The notes: generated from the sequence alone by a model not told the origin. Shown: positions 15,907 to 24,606, counted from the stretch's first letter. The stretch: 33,968 nucleotides of DNA from Clostridium sp. UBA1056 (GCA_002316385.1 DCDL01000027.1:664-34631), one strand, 5' to 3'. Program-made: numbers and translations.

Positions 15907-16761
15907 CTAGTTTTTTGCTAGTATCCTAAGTAACTCTTTTTTAGCTTGTTCTAATGTGAAAACATCATCAGGTAATTCAAATCCTCTCTTTTTTAGCTCT
16001 CTCATAAGATATGTTACCTGTGGTACTGCAAGACCTACATTTTCTAAAGTTTCTACCTCTTTAAATATTTCCTTTGGTGTACCATCTAATACACATTTTC
16101 CTTTATCCATTACTAATATTCGGTCTGCAACTTTTGCTACATCCTCCATACTATGAGATACAAGAATGATAGTCATGTTGTAGGATTTGTGAAGTTTATA
16201 TAATTCTCCTAGAATTTCATCTCTGCCTTTAGGATCTAATCCAGCTGTTGGCTCATCTAATATTAAAACTTTTGGTTCCATAGCGACAACTCCAGCTATG
16301 GCTACTCTTCTTTTTTGTCCTCCACTTAAGTCAAAAGGAGATTTATTCTTATAAGTTTCATAGTCTAAACCTACCATCTCCATAGCTCTTTTAGTTCTTT
16401 CTAAAGCTTCTTCATCAGTAAGACCTAAATTCTTAGGACCAAACATTATATCTTTTTCTATTGTTTCTTCAAAAAGTTGATACTCTGCATATTGAAATAC
16501 TAATCCAACTTTTTTTCTTATGTCTGTAAGCTTAACTCCACTAGCAGTAATATCTACACCATCAACAATTATTTTTCCTTGGTTAGGTTTTAATAATCCA
16601 TTCATATGCTGTATCAATGTAGATTTACCCGAGCCTGTATGTCCAATGAGTGCTACAAATTCGCCATCATTTATATTCACATTAACATTACTAAGGGCAA
16701 CCTTTTCAAATGGAGTTTTAGCCATATATATATGAGTTAAATTTTCTATTTTAATTGACAT
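15907..16761 (-). CDS. ecfA2: ECF transporter ATP-binding protein EcfA2
   Basis: 284 residues, ABC ATPase. Walker A GHTGSGKST near residue 39, signature LSGGQKRRVAIAG near residue 144, Walker B VLILDEPTAGLDP near residue 165 and the H-loop ILVSHSMED near residue 199 are all intact. It pairs with EcfA1 to power vitamin uptake through EcfT. Its start lies inside the end of ecfA1 (16-bp overlap), suggesting translational coupling and equal amounts of the two ATPases. Confidence 0.95.
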   Translation of the reverse strand: MSIKIENLTHIYMAKTPFEKVALSNVNVNINDGEFVALIGHTGSGKSTLIQHMNGLLKPNQGKIIVDGVDITASGVKLTDIRKKVGLVFQYAEYQLFEETIEKDIMFGPKNLGLTDEEALERTKRAMEMVGLDYETYKNKSPFDLSGGQKRRVAIAGVVAMEPKVLILDEPTAGLDPKGRDEILGELYKLHKSYNMTIILVSHSMEDVAKVADRILVMDKGKCVLDGTPKEIFKEVETLENVGLAVPQVTYLMRELKKRGFELPDDVFTLEQAKKELLRILAKN

Positions 16762-17684
16762 AATTCTCTCACCATCTCATCTATAGTCAATATATCGGAT
16801 TTTATATTAACACCTGATTTATTTAATTCATAGGCCAATTCTGTCATTTGTGGTACATCTAAACCTAAGTTTTTCATAATTTCTACATTTTGAAATACTT
16901 CTCTTGGTTTTCCTTCTACTATAACTTTTCCTGAATCCATAACATATATCTTATCAGCTGCAACAGCTTCTTCCATAAAGTGTGTTATGTACACTATAGT
17001 AATTCCATTATTCTTATTTAAATCCATTATTGTATTTATAACTTCTTTTCTTCCAGATGGGTCAAGCATAGCTGTTGGCTCATCTAATACTATACATTCA
17101 GGCATCATAGCTAATATACCAGCAATAGCTACACGTTGCTTTTGTCCCCCTGATAGAAGATGTGGTCCATGTTTTTTATAATCATACATGTTTACTCTCT
17201 TAAGTGACTCATCTACTCTTCTTCTTATTTCCTTAGGTTCTATCCCTAAGTTTTCTGGTCCGAAAGCTACGTCCTCTTCTACTATGGTAGCAACTATTTG
17301 GTTATCTGGATTTTGAAAAACCATACCCGCTTTACTTCTTACATTCCATATGTTTTCCTCTTCACTAGTATCATAACCAGATACAATGATTTTACCTTCT
17401 GTTGGAACTAAAAGTGCATTTATATGCTTTGCAAAAGTGGACTTTCCTGATCCATTATGACCTAATACAACTACAAATTCTCCCTTATTAATGGTAATAT
17501 TAACACCATCTATAGCTAATTTTATATTGCCTTCACTATCCGGAGGATAAGTGTATTTTAAATTTTCACTAATAATCTCTTGTACTTTTTTATTGGATAA
17601 ATTTGTATTATCCGATTTATTTATTTCATTGTCTCCATTAGATTTATTAATTTGATTATCTCTAAAATTAATATTAGTTTCCAT
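16746..17684 (-). CDS. ecfA1: ECF transporter ATP-binding protein EcfA1 with N-terminal repeat extension
   Basis: 312 residues, about 30 more than usual. The ABC core starts near residue 36. Walker A is GHNGSGKST, the signature LSGGQKQRVAIAG, Walker B CIVLDEPTAMLDP and the H-loop VYITHFMEEA. Before it lies an Asn/Lys/Ser-rich tail containing a tandem nine-residue repeat (DNQINKSNG then DNEINKSDN, residues 9-26). The start is ATG at 17684, 7 nt after GGAGGG; a TTG one codon earlier is too close. The gene follows the rplQ terminator by about 50 bp, so it depends on read-through or an unseen promoter. Confidence 0.94.
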   Translation of the reverse strand: METNINFRDNQINKSNGDNEINKSDNTNLSNKKVQEIISENLKYTYPPDSEGNIKLAIDGVNITINKGEFVVVLGHNGSGKSTFAKHINALLVPTEGKIIVSGYDTSEEENIWNVRSKAGMVFQNPDNQIVATIVEEDVAFGPENLGIEPKEIRRRVDESLKRVNMYDYKKHGPHLLSGGQKQRVAIAGILAMMPECIVLDEPTAMLDPSGRKEVINTIMDLNKNNGITIVYITHFMEEAVAADKIYVMDSGKVIVEGKPREVFQNVEIMKNLGLDVPQMTELAYELNKSGVNIKSDILTIDEMVRELCQLK

Positions 17685-17738
17685 CAATTATCCCTCCATT
17701 AGAGAGTTACTATCTAAAGCTCAATTTTATAACAAAAC

Positions 17739-17767
17739 GGGGACTAAGTTAGTCTTACTTAATCCCC
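17739..17767 (-). terminator. terminator at the end of the S10-spc-alpha superoperon
   Basis: Minus-strand GGGGATTAAGT pairs with ACTTAGTCCCC (one mismatch) and is followed by GTTTTGTT. It lies just after the rplQ stop and before ecfA1. The interrupted U-run suggests incomplete termination, so ecfA1 may receive some ribosomal-operon transcription. Confidence 0.75.
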
Positions 17768-17775
17768 TTGAATTA

Positions 17776-18117
17776 TTATACTAATTCTAATACAACAACC
17801 TCTGCTCCGTCGCCTCTTCTTGGTCCCATTTTTATTATTCTAGTGTATCCACCATTTCTTTCAGCGTATTTTGGAGCTACGTCATCAAATAAACTCTTAA
17901 CAACGTCCTCTTCTGTAACAAATGCAAGCACTTGTCTTCTAGCGTGAAGATCTCCTCTTTTCGCTAAAGTTATCATCTTCTCAGCTAATCTTTTAGTTTC
18001 TTTTGCTCTAGCTTCTGTTGTTTCAATTCTTCCGTGCTTTAAGAAACTAGTTGTAAGATTTCTAAGCATCGCCATTCTTTGATCAGTTGGACGTCCTAAC
18101 TTACGTTGCTGTGCCAT
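17776..18117 (-). CDS. rplQ: 50S ribosomal protein L17 (bL17)
   Basis: 113 residues, the short Firmicute-length L17. RKLGRPTDQRMAMLRNL at the start and TRIIKMGPRRGDGAEV at the end are the family marks. It is the last gene of the alpha operon, 12 bp after rpoA with ribosome site AGGAGG, and a terminator follows directly. Confidence 0.98.
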   Translation of the reverse strand: MAQQRKLGRPTDQRMAMLRNLTTSFLKHGRIETTEARAKETKRLAEKMITLAKRGDLHARRQVLAFVTEEDVVKSLFDDVAPKYAERNGGYTRIIKMGPRRGDGAEVVVLELV

Positions 18118-18129
18118 ATCTATACCTCC

Positions 18130-19077
18130 TTACTCTTCGCTAGGTTTGAATCCCAATCCTAAGCCTTCAAGTTTTTGCTCAACCTCTTCAAGAGATTTCT
18201 TTCCTAGGTTTCTTACTTTCATCATATCATCCATTGATTTCTCTGTTAATTCTTGAACAGTATTAATACCAGCTCTCTTTAAACAATTAAAGCTTCTAAC
18301 AGATAAATCAAGTTCTTCTATAGTCATTTCTAGGACTTTTTCCTTCTTATCTTCTTCTTTTTCTATCATTATCTCAACATTATCTGCATGATTAGTTAAT
18401 GTCATAAATAATTTAAAGTGTTCGATAAGAATTTTAGCTGATAAACCAATGGCTTCATCAGGTCTAATAGTTCCATTAGTCCAAATCTCTATAGTCAATT
18501 TATCATAATCTGTGATCTGTCCCACTCTTGTATTCTCAACTGTAAAGTTAACTCTCTTAACTGGAGTATATATTGAGTCAACAGGTATAGTTGATATTGG
18601 CTTATCATCAGTCTTGTTTTTATTTTGAGAAACATAACCTCTACCACTATTAATATTTATCTCCATAAATAGCTTTCCACCATCATCTAGTGTAGCAATA
18701 TGAAGATCTTTATTAACTATTTCAACATCTCCGTCTACCTTAATATCTTCTCCTGTAACTTCACCAGGACCTTCAGCATCAATATATATTGTTCTTGGGC
18801 CCTCACCAGACATCTTAAGTGCTAATTCCTTTATATTTAGAATTAACTCTGAAACATCTTCCTTAACTCCGTGTATAGTTGAGAATTCATGTAAGACACC
18901 ATCAATTTTAATCGAATTAGCAGCAACTCCAGGTAGTGAAGAAAGAAGAATTCTTCTTAATGCATTACCTAAAGTTATTCCATAACCTCTTTCTAATGGT
19001 TCTACAACAAATTTGCCATATGTACCATTTTCAGCGGTTTCAATACATTCTATTTTTGGCTTTTCAATTTCTAACAT
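18130..19077 (-). CDS. rpoA: DNA-directed RNA polymerase alpha subunit
   Basis: 315 residues, complete. The N-terminal assembly domain shows ERGYGITLGNALRRILLSS near residue 30, used for dimer formation and docking of beta and beta-prime. An acidic linker near residue 235 (KEEDKKEK) leads to the C-terminal DNA- and activator-binding domain with RSFNCLKRAGINTVQEL and RNLGKKSLEEV. It lies between rpsD and rplQ, the normal alpha-operon order. Confidence 0.98.
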   Translation of the reverse strand: MLEIEKPKIECIETAENGTYGKFVVEPLERGYGITLGNALRRILLSSLPGVAANSIKIDGVLHEFSTIHGVKEDVSELILNIKELALKMSGEGPRTIYIDAEGPGEVTGEDIKVDGDVEIVNKDLHIATLDDGGKLFMEININSGRGYVSQNKNKTDDKPISTIPVDSIYTPVKRVNFTVENTRVGQITDYDKLTIEIWTNGTIRPDEAIGLSAKILIEHFKLFMTLTNHADNVEIMIEKEEDKKEKVLEMTIEELDLSVRSFNCLKRAGINTVQELTEKSMDDMMKVRNLGKKSLEEVEQKLEGLGLGFKPSEE

Positions 19078-19140
19078 TTATAACCCTCCTTTTAAATTTA
19101 GTGGTTTTTTTATATCGAGGGCAACTGATTACATTATTGA

Positions 19141-19761
19141 CTATTTACTGTATAACTCAACGATTAATGTTTCGTTAACAGGAACATCTATGTCTTCTCT
19201 TGCTGGTATTGAAGCAACCTTACCTTCAAATGATTCAATATTTCCTTCTAACCAATTTGGTAGAGTCTTTGGATTTTCAGCAAAAACTTTGAATTTTTCA
19301 GAAGATCTGCTTTTTTCTCTAACTGATATAACATCTCCAGCTTTAACAGCGTAAGATGCAATATCTACTTTTTTACCATTTACTAAGAAATGTCCGTGGT
19401 TTACTAATTGTCTAGCTTCAACTCTTGAGCTTCCGTATCCTAATCTATAAACAACATTGTCTAATCTTAATTCTAGGAATTTTAGTAAGTTTTCACCTGT
19501 AATTCCTCTTTGCTTTTCAGCTTTCTCATAGTATTTTCTAAATTGTCCTTCTAGAACTCCATAGATTCTCTTAGCTTTTTGCTTTTCTCTTAATTGAGTT
19601 CCATAGTTTGACATTTTCTTTCTGCTTTGACCATGTTGACCTGGTGCGTAACCTCTTCTAGTAAAAGCACACTTCTCAGTGAAGCATCTATCACCTTTAA
19701 GGTTAAGCTTAAGGCCCTCTCTTCTACAAAGTCTGCATGTAGCGCCTGTGTATCTTGCCAT
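19141..19761 (-). CDS. rpsD: 30S ribosomal protein S4 (uS4), zinc-binding type
   Basis: 206 residues. A primary 16S-rRNA-binding assembly protein. Cys9, Cys12, Cys26 and Cys31 form an N-terminal zinc site, the C+ variant common in Clostridia. The S4 RNA-binding domain (RLDNVVYRLGYGSSRVEARQLV) lies near residues 95-120. It sits inside the alpha operon between rpsK and rpoA, unlike in Bacillus subtilis where rpsD is alone. The 63-bp gap to rpoA holds no clear promoter. Confidence 0.97.
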   Translation of the reverse strand: MARYTGATCRLCRREGLKLNLKGDRCFTEKCAFTRRGYAPGQHGQSRKKMSNYGTQLREKQKAKRIYGVLEGQFRKYYEKAEKQRGITGENLLKFLELRLDNVVYRLGYGSSRVEARQLVNHGHFLVNGKKVDIASYAVKAGDVISVREKSRSSEKFKVFAENPKTLPNWLEGNIESFEGKVASIPAREDIDVPVNETLIVELYSK

Positions 19762-19780
19762 TCATTACACCTCCTGTTTA

Positions 19781-20173
19781 TTAAACTCTTCTTCTTTTTG
19801 GTGGTCTACATCCATTGTGTGGGATTGGAGTTACGTCTTTAATTAAAGTAACTTCTAATCCTGCAGCTTGAAGTGATCTTATAGCCGCTTCTCTACCTGC
19901 TCCTGGACCTTTTACGTAAACTTCTACACTTTTTAAACCATGTTCCATTGCTGCTTTAGCTGCTGTTTCAGCTGCCATTTGAGCTGCAAATGGAGTACTT
20001 TTTCTTGAACCTCTAAATCCTAATCCACCAGCACTTGCCCATGACAATGCGTTTCCAGCTGCATCAGTAAGTGTAACGATGGAATTATTGAAAGTAGATT
20101 TAATGTGTGCAGCACCGTGCTCAACATTTTTTCTTTCTTTTTTTCTTCTACTTCTAACTTTCTTTTGAGCCAT
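19781..20173 (-). CDS. rpsK: 30S ribosomal protein S11 (uS11)
   Basis: 130 residues. A basic N-terminus (KVRSRRKKERKN) is followed by the S11 core STFNNSIVTLTD and ASAGGLGFRGSRKSTPFAAQ, and the C-terminal PIPHNGCRPPKRRRV. In the ribosome it lines the mRNA exit side of the platform. It is 15 bp from rpsM and 19 bp from rpsD with ribosome site GGAGGGAA. Confidence 0.98.
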   Translation of the reverse strand: MAQKKVRSRRKKERKNVEHGAAHIKSTFNNSIVTLTDAAGNALSWASAGGLGFRGSRKSTPFAAQMAAETAAKAAMEHGLKSVEVYVKGPGAGREAAIRSLQAAGLEVTLIKDVTPIPHNGCRPPKRRRV

Positions 20174-20188
20174 TATATTCCCTCCTTA

Positions 20189-20557
20189 CTATTTCTTCTT
20201 ACCTGCTATAGTCTTCTTAGGACCTTTTCTTGTTCTTGCATTAGTTTTAGTCTTTTGACCTCTAACTGTAAGACCTCTTCTATGTCTTATTCCTCTATAA
20301 CATCCGATCTCTTTAAGTCTCTTTATGTCTAAAGCAACTTTTCTTCTAAGATCACCTTCGACCATTATGTTCTTATTTACATAATCTCTTAATGTATTTA
20401 CTTCATCTTCAGTTAAATCCTTGATTCTTGTATCTGGATTCACTCCTGTAGCTTCAAGTATCTCATGAGATTTTGGTAGTCCAATACCAAATATATAAGT
20501 TAGACCTATCTCAACTCTTTTCTCTTTTGGTAGGTCAATACCTGCAATTCTTGCCAT
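20189..20557 (-). CDS. rpsM: 30S ribosomal protein S13 (uS13)
   Basis: 122 residues. RIAGIDLPKEKRVEIGLTYIFGIG at the start and the basic tail RHRRGLTVRGQKTKTNARTRKG that contacts P-site tRNA identify S13. It forms head-domain bridges to the large subunit. The ribosome site AGGAGG is about 12 nt from the ATG, longer than for its neighbours. It follows rpmJ. Confidence 0.98.
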   Translation of the reverse strand: MARIAGIDLPKEKRVEIGLTYIFGIGLPKSHEILEATGVNPDTRIKDLTEDEVNTLRDYVNKNIMVEGDLRRKVALDIKRLKEIGCYRGIRHRRGLTVRGQKTKTNARTRKGPKKTIAGKKK

Positions 20558-20599
20558 CTACAATCTACACCTCCTAAGTATCTCTACTTATTATTTTCA

Positions 20600-20713
20600 T
20601 TAACCTTGTTTTTGTTTATGTTTAGGATTTTCACAGATAACCATTACTCTTCCTTTTCTTTTTATAACTTTACATTTTTCACATATAGGTTTAACTGATG
20701 GTCTTACTTTCAT
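20600..20713 (-). CDS. rpmJ: 50S ribosomal protein L36 (bL36), zinc-binding type
   Basis: A 37-codon gene read directly from the sequence: it starts MKVRPSVKPICEKCKVIK and ends HKQKQG. Cys11, Cys14, Cys27 and His32 form the zinc site of the C+ form. Ribosome site GGAGGGTTAGCT. It lies between infA and rpsM, its standard place, and is too short for many gene callers. Confidence 0.97.
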   Translation of the reverse strand: MKVRPSVKPICEKCKVIKRKGRVMVICENPKHKQKQG

Positions 20714-20728
20714 AGCTAACCCTCCTTA

Positions 20729-20947
20729 TTACTTATCTCTCCAAGTTATTCTCCCACGAGTCAAATCATATGGAGAAAGTTCTACTGTAACCTTATCGCC
20801 TGGTAAAATTCTTATAAAGTTCATTCTTAACTTTCCAGAAATATGAGCAAGTATCTTGTGCCCACTCTCTAATTCAACTTGGAAAGTTGCATTAGGTAGA
20901 GTCTCTAAAACGACACCTTGCATTTCAATTATATCATCTTTTGACAT
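20729..20947 (-). CDS. infA: translation initiation factor IF-1
   Basis: 72 residues, single OB-fold. MSKDDIIEMQGVV and the end RGRITWRDK (usually RGRITYR) are typical. It binds the A site of the 30S subunit during initiation. The chosen ATG at 20947 matches family starts, but the only strong ribosome site (GAGGAGG, inside the end of the upstream gene) is 13 nt away. An in-frame TTG at 20959 is too close to it. Translation may therefore be coupled to termination of the KOW gene, whose stop codon lies between. Confidence 0.95.
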   Translation of the reverse strand: MSKDDIIEMQGVVLETLPNATFQVELESGHKILAHISGKLRMNFIRILPGDKVTVELSPYDLTRGRITWRDK

Positions 20948-20955
20948 AAGAGTAA

Positions 20956-21237
20956 TCAAACCTCCTCTATTATATCCTCAACCTGCAAAAATTTTCTTAT
21001 TTTAGAATCACTGATCTTTACATCAGATAAGATCGCACTTCTAATATCTTCAGCCAATATATCTGTAAAAGATAAATGTTTAATTTTCTTTTTCTTTGGC
21101 CTATCAATTTTTCTAAGGTCTCCATCTGAAATATAGACATACTCATCGTCTATTATACCTATAATGATAAAGTATTTTCCTTTATCTCTTCCTGATTTTG
21201 AATGTACTACCTTACCTAAAAGGCTGTCATCATCCAC
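20956..21237 (-). CDS. KOW-domain RNA-binding protein (L14e/L6e/L27e-like)
   Basis: 93 residues. The N-terminal half, LLGKVVHSKSGRDKGKYFIIIG (given here by its ends: LLGKVV near residue 5 to FIIIG near residue 26), resembles the KOW motif of archaeal and eukaryotic L14e/L27e proteins. A basic block PKKKKIKHL follows near residue 49, then an acidic end. A small protein of this kind between map and infA recurs in Clostridia; its function is not established and a ribosome-associated role is inferred. The start is GTG at 21237, 5 nt after GAGGTGA, in preference to GTG at 21246. Confidence 0.8.
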   Translation of the reverse strand: MDDDSLLGKVVHSKSGRDKGKYFIIIGIIDDEYVYISDGDLRKIDRPKKKKIKHLSFTDILAEDIRSAILSDVKISDSKIRKFLQVEDIIEEV

Positions 21238-21250
21238 ACTAGTCACCTCA

Positions 21251-21994
21251 TTAGCTCAAAGTTAGTATTTCTACACCGTCATTAGTTATTGCTATAGTAT
21301 TTTCATAATGGGCAGATAGCTTTCCATCACTTGTTACTACAGTCCAACCATCTGGTCTAATTTTAACTCTGTAATTTCCCATGTTTATCATAGGTTCAAT
21401 TGCAAGTACTACACCGTGTACTAACTTAGGACCTTTTCCAGCAGTGCCGTAATTAGGAACCTGCGGGTCTTCATGCATAGAAGTCCCTATGCCGTGTCCA
21501 ACAAAATCCCTAACCACAGAATATCCAAAATTCTCAGCATGCTTCTGAATAGCTGCTGAAATATCTGTAAGTCTGTTACCCACTACTGCTTTTTCAATGC
21601 CCTTAAAGAAAGATTCTTTAGTGACATCTATTAGATGTTGTGCTTCCTTAGAAATACTTCCTACCGGAAAAGTTCGTGCAGCATCTCCATGATAACCATT
21701 GAGTATTGCTCCACAATCAACACTAATTATATCACCTTCAACTAATATAGTGTCATTCGGTATACCATGTATTACTACATCATTCACTGATGCACATATG
21801 GATCCCGGAAACCCTCCATATCCTTTAAAAGATGGTATAGCTCCTTGTGCTAATATAAACTCTTCCGCAATTTTATCAATTTCTGCAGTGGTTATTCCTG
21901 GTTTTATTACCTTTTCAATCATTGCTAGGGTATCGGCAACAACCTTACCAGCACTTCTCATATATTCTAGTTCTGTGTCACTCTTAATATTCAT
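21251..21994 (-). CDS. map: methionine aminopeptidase type I
   Basis: 247 residues. Removes the initiator methionine from new proteins. The dinuclear metal ligands are visible: the two aspartates in SVDCGAILNGYHGDAARTF near residue 95, the histidine in GHGIGTSMHEDPQ near residue 165, and the glutamates in AIEPMI and HYENTIAI. The start is ATG at 21994; a GTG just before it is also possible, as AGGAG lies 9 nt from that codon. It overlaps the end of adk by 11 bp. Confidence 0.96.
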   Translation of the reverse strand: MNIKSDTELEYMRSAGKVVADTLAMIEKVIKPGITTAEIDKIAEEFILAQGAIPSFKGYGGFPGSICASVNDVVIHGIPNDTILVEGDIISVDCGAILNGYHGDAARTFPVGSISKEAQHLIDVTKESFFKGIEKAVVGNRLTDISAAIQKHAENFGYSVVRDFVGHGIGTSMHEDPQVPNYGTAGKGPKLVHGVVLAIEPMINMGNYRVKIRPDGWTVVTSDGKLSAHYENTIAITNDGVEILTLS

Positions 21995-22646
21995 CACTAT
22001 TTATCGCTCCTAAGATACCACAGATATTCTTAAAAACATCATTAATAGCTTGCGTTCCATCAACTTCTGCTAATAAATTTTTCTTTCTATAGTAATCTAT
22101 TAATGGTTGAGTTTGCGCATCATATATTTCAAGTCTTTCACTTACTGTCGCTTCATTATCATCTGCTCTTTGTATTACAACACTACCGCAAACATCACAT
22201 TTTCCATCATTTTTGGTAGGATTATATTTTATGTGATAACTAGCTCCACAAGTAGTACATACACGTCTTCCTGTCATTCTATCTATAATAAAACCCTTAG
22301 GAACTTCTATCAACAGGGCAGTATCAAGTTTTAATTTCATTTCTTCAAGTAAAACCTCCAAAGCCTCTGCTTGATTTACAGTCCTTGGATAACCATCTAG
22401 TAAAAATCCCTTCTTGCAGTCATCCTGCTTTAATCTATCTTTAATTAAATCGATAGTTAATTCATCTGGTACTAGATGACCTTTATCTATATACTTTTTA
22501 GCTTCTATCCCTAAAGGCGTCGCCTGAGAGATATTATATCTAAAGATATCTCCAGTAGATATGTGTGGTATAGAATATTTATTACAGATTGACTTTGCCT
22601 GAGTTCCTTTTCCGGCTCCAGGAGGACCTAATAAAATAACTCTCAC
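21984..22646 (-). CDS. adk: adenylate kinase
   Basis: 220 residues, interconverts ATP + AMP and 2 ADP. The P-loop is GPPGAGKGT (residues 7-15), DGYPRT marks the AMP site, and the lid has four cysteines (CTTC near residue 125 and CDVC near residue 145) for zinc, as in other Gram-positives. The start is GTG at 22646, 9 nt after GGAG, which gives the family start MRVILLG; the open extension upstream is not translated. Lies between secY and map. Confidence 0.97.
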   Translation of the reverse strand: MRVILLGPPGAGKGTQAKSICNKYSIPHISTGDIFRYNISQATPLGIEAKKYIDKGHLVPDELTIDLIKDRLKQDDCKKGFLLDGYPRTVNQAEALEVLLEEMKLKLDTALLIEVPKGFIIDRMTGRRVCTTCGASYHIKYNPTKNDGKCDVCGSVVIQRADDNEATVSERLEIYDAQTQPLIDYYRKKNLLAEVDGTQAINDVFKNICGILGAINSDEY

Positions 22647-22672
22647 TAGTATCAACTCCAAATTTAAAATTT

Positions 22673-23956
22673 TTATTTAAGGAATCCTTCATAATGTCTC
22701 ATTACTAGTTGAGATTCTAATTGCTTTATAGTATCAAGAGATACACCAACTAAAATTAATAAACTAGTTCCACCAAATGAAATTCCCTTAAAATTACTGA
22801 ACATAGCTGCTAGTATAGGAACTATAGCTATAATTCCAGCAAATGTTCCACCTAAAAGGGATATTCTTGTCAAAATCTTCTCCAAGTACATTTCAGTTTT
22901 CTCCCCTGGTCTTATACCTGGAATAAATCCTGATGATTTATTCATATTTTCAGCCATCTCATCTGGCTTGAAAGTAATTATAGTATAGAACCATGCGAAG
23001 AATACTATTAGTAAAAAGTACGCTACTGCATATTTTATAGTATTTTGCTGAAATATACTCCAAGGACTCTTAGTAACAAATACCGCAAAGGAAGATTCTG
23101 GCCATATTTGTGCTATAACTGCTGGAAATTGCATTAATGACATTCCAAATATTATTGCCATAACTCCAGAAGAATTTAATCCTATTGGAATATGTGATGA
23201 TTGACCTTTTACTACTTTTCTTCCTACTGCTTTACCGGCATATTGCACTGGAATTCTTCGTTCTGCTAAATTTATAACAATTACTGTAATTAATAAAGCT
23301 AAAGCTACTGCTACGAATATTACAACCTCTACCGGACTAACTTCTCCCGTTTTACGAAGCCCTGCTATTTGATAAGCTGTTTGTGGTAATGATGATACTA
23401 TATTTACAAATATAATTACTGACACACCATTTCCTATTCCATATACTGAAATTTGTTCACCTATCCATACTAATAATGCCGTACCTGTCGTCATTGTTAG
23501 TATTATTAGTAGAAGACCTATTGAACCCTCTATTAATATAGCACCTGAGTTTCTTATTAAGGCATATGCAGCATATGCTTGAATAACAGCAAATACTAAA
23601 GCTGCGTATTTAGTATAGTTTTGTATTTTCTTTCTACCTTCTTGACCTTCTTTAGAAAGTTGTTCTAAATAAGGAATTGCAATTGTAAGTAATTGAATTA
23701 TAATCGATGCATTGATGTACGGAGTAACTCCCAAAGCAAATATACTAAACTTACTAAAGGCACCTCCGGCTATCATATCATAGAAACTTAGAAGGGAACC
23801 AGAATTACCACTAACTAAAGTTGCAATCTTACTAGCATCCACTCCTGGTACTGGGATAAATACACCCAACCTAAAAATAACTACTACCATTAATGTAAAT
23901 AGTATTCTTTTTCTTAGCTCAGGAACTCTCCAAGCATTTCGTAGGGTTGATAACAT
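22673..23956 (-). CDS. secY: preprotein translocase subunit SecY
   Basis: 427 residues with ten hydrophobic membrane helices, the protein-conducting channel of the Sec system. FIPVPGVD near residue 35, the first periplasmic region with GGAFSKFSIFALGVTPYI near residue 64, and the cytoplasmic loop PDEMAENMNKSSGFIPGIRPG near residue 330 are diagnostic. It begins immediately after the rplO stop (no gap), with the ribosome site inside the end of rplO. Confidence 0.98.
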   Translation of the reverse strand: MLSTLRNAWRVPELRKRILFTLMVVVIFRLGVFIPVPGVDASKIATLVSGNSGSLLSFYDMIAGGAFSKFSIFALGVTPYINASIIIQLLTIAIPYLEQLSKEGQEGRKKIQNYTKYAALVFAVIQAYAAYALIRNSGAILIEGSIGLLLIILTMTTGTALLVWIGEQISVYGIGNGVSVIIFVNIVSSLPQTAYQIAGLRKTGEVSPVEVVIFVAVALALLITVIVINLAERRIPVQYAGKAVGRKVVKGQSSHIPIGLNSSGVMAIIFGMSLMQFPAVIAQIWPESSFAVFVTKSPWSIFQQNTIKYAVAYFLLIVFFAWFYTIITFKPDEMAENMNKSSGFIPGIRPGEKTEMYLEKILTRISLLGGTFAGIIAIVPILAAMFSNFKGISFGGTSLLILVGVSLDTIKQLESQLVMRHYEGFLK

Positions 23957-24397
23957 CTATATCACCTCAACTTTTCCTCCTGCCGCTTCAATCTTCTCTG
24001 CTGCAGCTTTGGAAATCTTATTAGCTTTAACAGTTAATTTCTTTTCAATGTTACCATTTCCAAGAATTTTTATCCCATCGTTCACTCTCTTAGCCATTCC
24101 AGCTTCACGAAGTAATTCTGGAGTAACTACAGTTCCATCCTCAAATATGTTTAGTCTATCTACGTTTATACAAGTATATTCTTTAGCAAATATATTTGTA
24201 AATCCTCTCTTAGGTAGTCTTCTATATAAAGGCATTTGACCTCCCTCAAATCCTGGTCTTACACCACCGCCAGATCTTGAGTTTTGTCCTTTTTGACCTT
24301 TTCCAGCAGTTTTACCCCAACCTGAACCAGTACCTCTACCGATTCTCTTAGGAGATTTTTTTGCACCTTCTGCAGGTCTTAACTCATGAAGTCTCAT
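23957..24397 (-). CDS. rplO: 50S ribosomal protein L15 (uL15)
   Basis: 146 residues. The glycine- and lysine-rich N-terminal tail (GRGTGSGWGKTAGKGQKGQ, residues 21-39) threads into 23S rRNA, and RRLPKRGFTN follows. It is 17 bp after rpmD with an AGGAGG ribosome site and abuts secY. Confidence 0.98.
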   Translation of the reverse strand: MRLHELRPAEGAKKSPKRIGRGTGSGWGKTAGKGQKGQNSRSGGGVRPGFEGGQMPLYRRLPKRGFTNIFAKEYTCINVDRLNIFEDGTVVTPELLREAGMAKRVNDGIKILGNGNIEKKLTVKANKISKAAAEKIEAAGGKVEVI

Positions 24398-24414
24398 ATT
24401 TACACCTCCTTAGT

Positions 24415-24594
24415 TTAAGCTTCTTCTACTTTTAGTAGGTAACTTACTTTATTAATCATACCTCTGATCTGAGGAGTCTCCTCGTGCTCAACAGTTTTAC
24501 CTATTTTTCTTAATCCAAGAGCCTCTACAGTAGCGATATGATCTTTCTTTCTACCAATTAAACTCTTTACTAATGTTATTTTAACTTTAGCCAA
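24415..24594 (-). CDS. rpmD: 50S ribosomal protein L30 (uL30)
   Basis: 59 residues read directly from the sequence, from MAKVKITLVKSLIGRKK to LLKVEEA. LIGRKKDHIATVEALGLRK is the L30 signature. The start codon is TTG at 24594, preceded by GGAGGGGAAAACC. Such a small, TTG-started gene is easily missed. It lies between rpsE and rplO, the usual spc-operon order. Confidence 0.96.
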   Translation of the reverse strand: MAKVKITLVKSLIGRKKDHIATVEALGLRKIGKTVEHEETPQIRGMINKVSYLLKVEEA

Positions 24595-24606
24595 GGTTTT
24601 CCCCTC

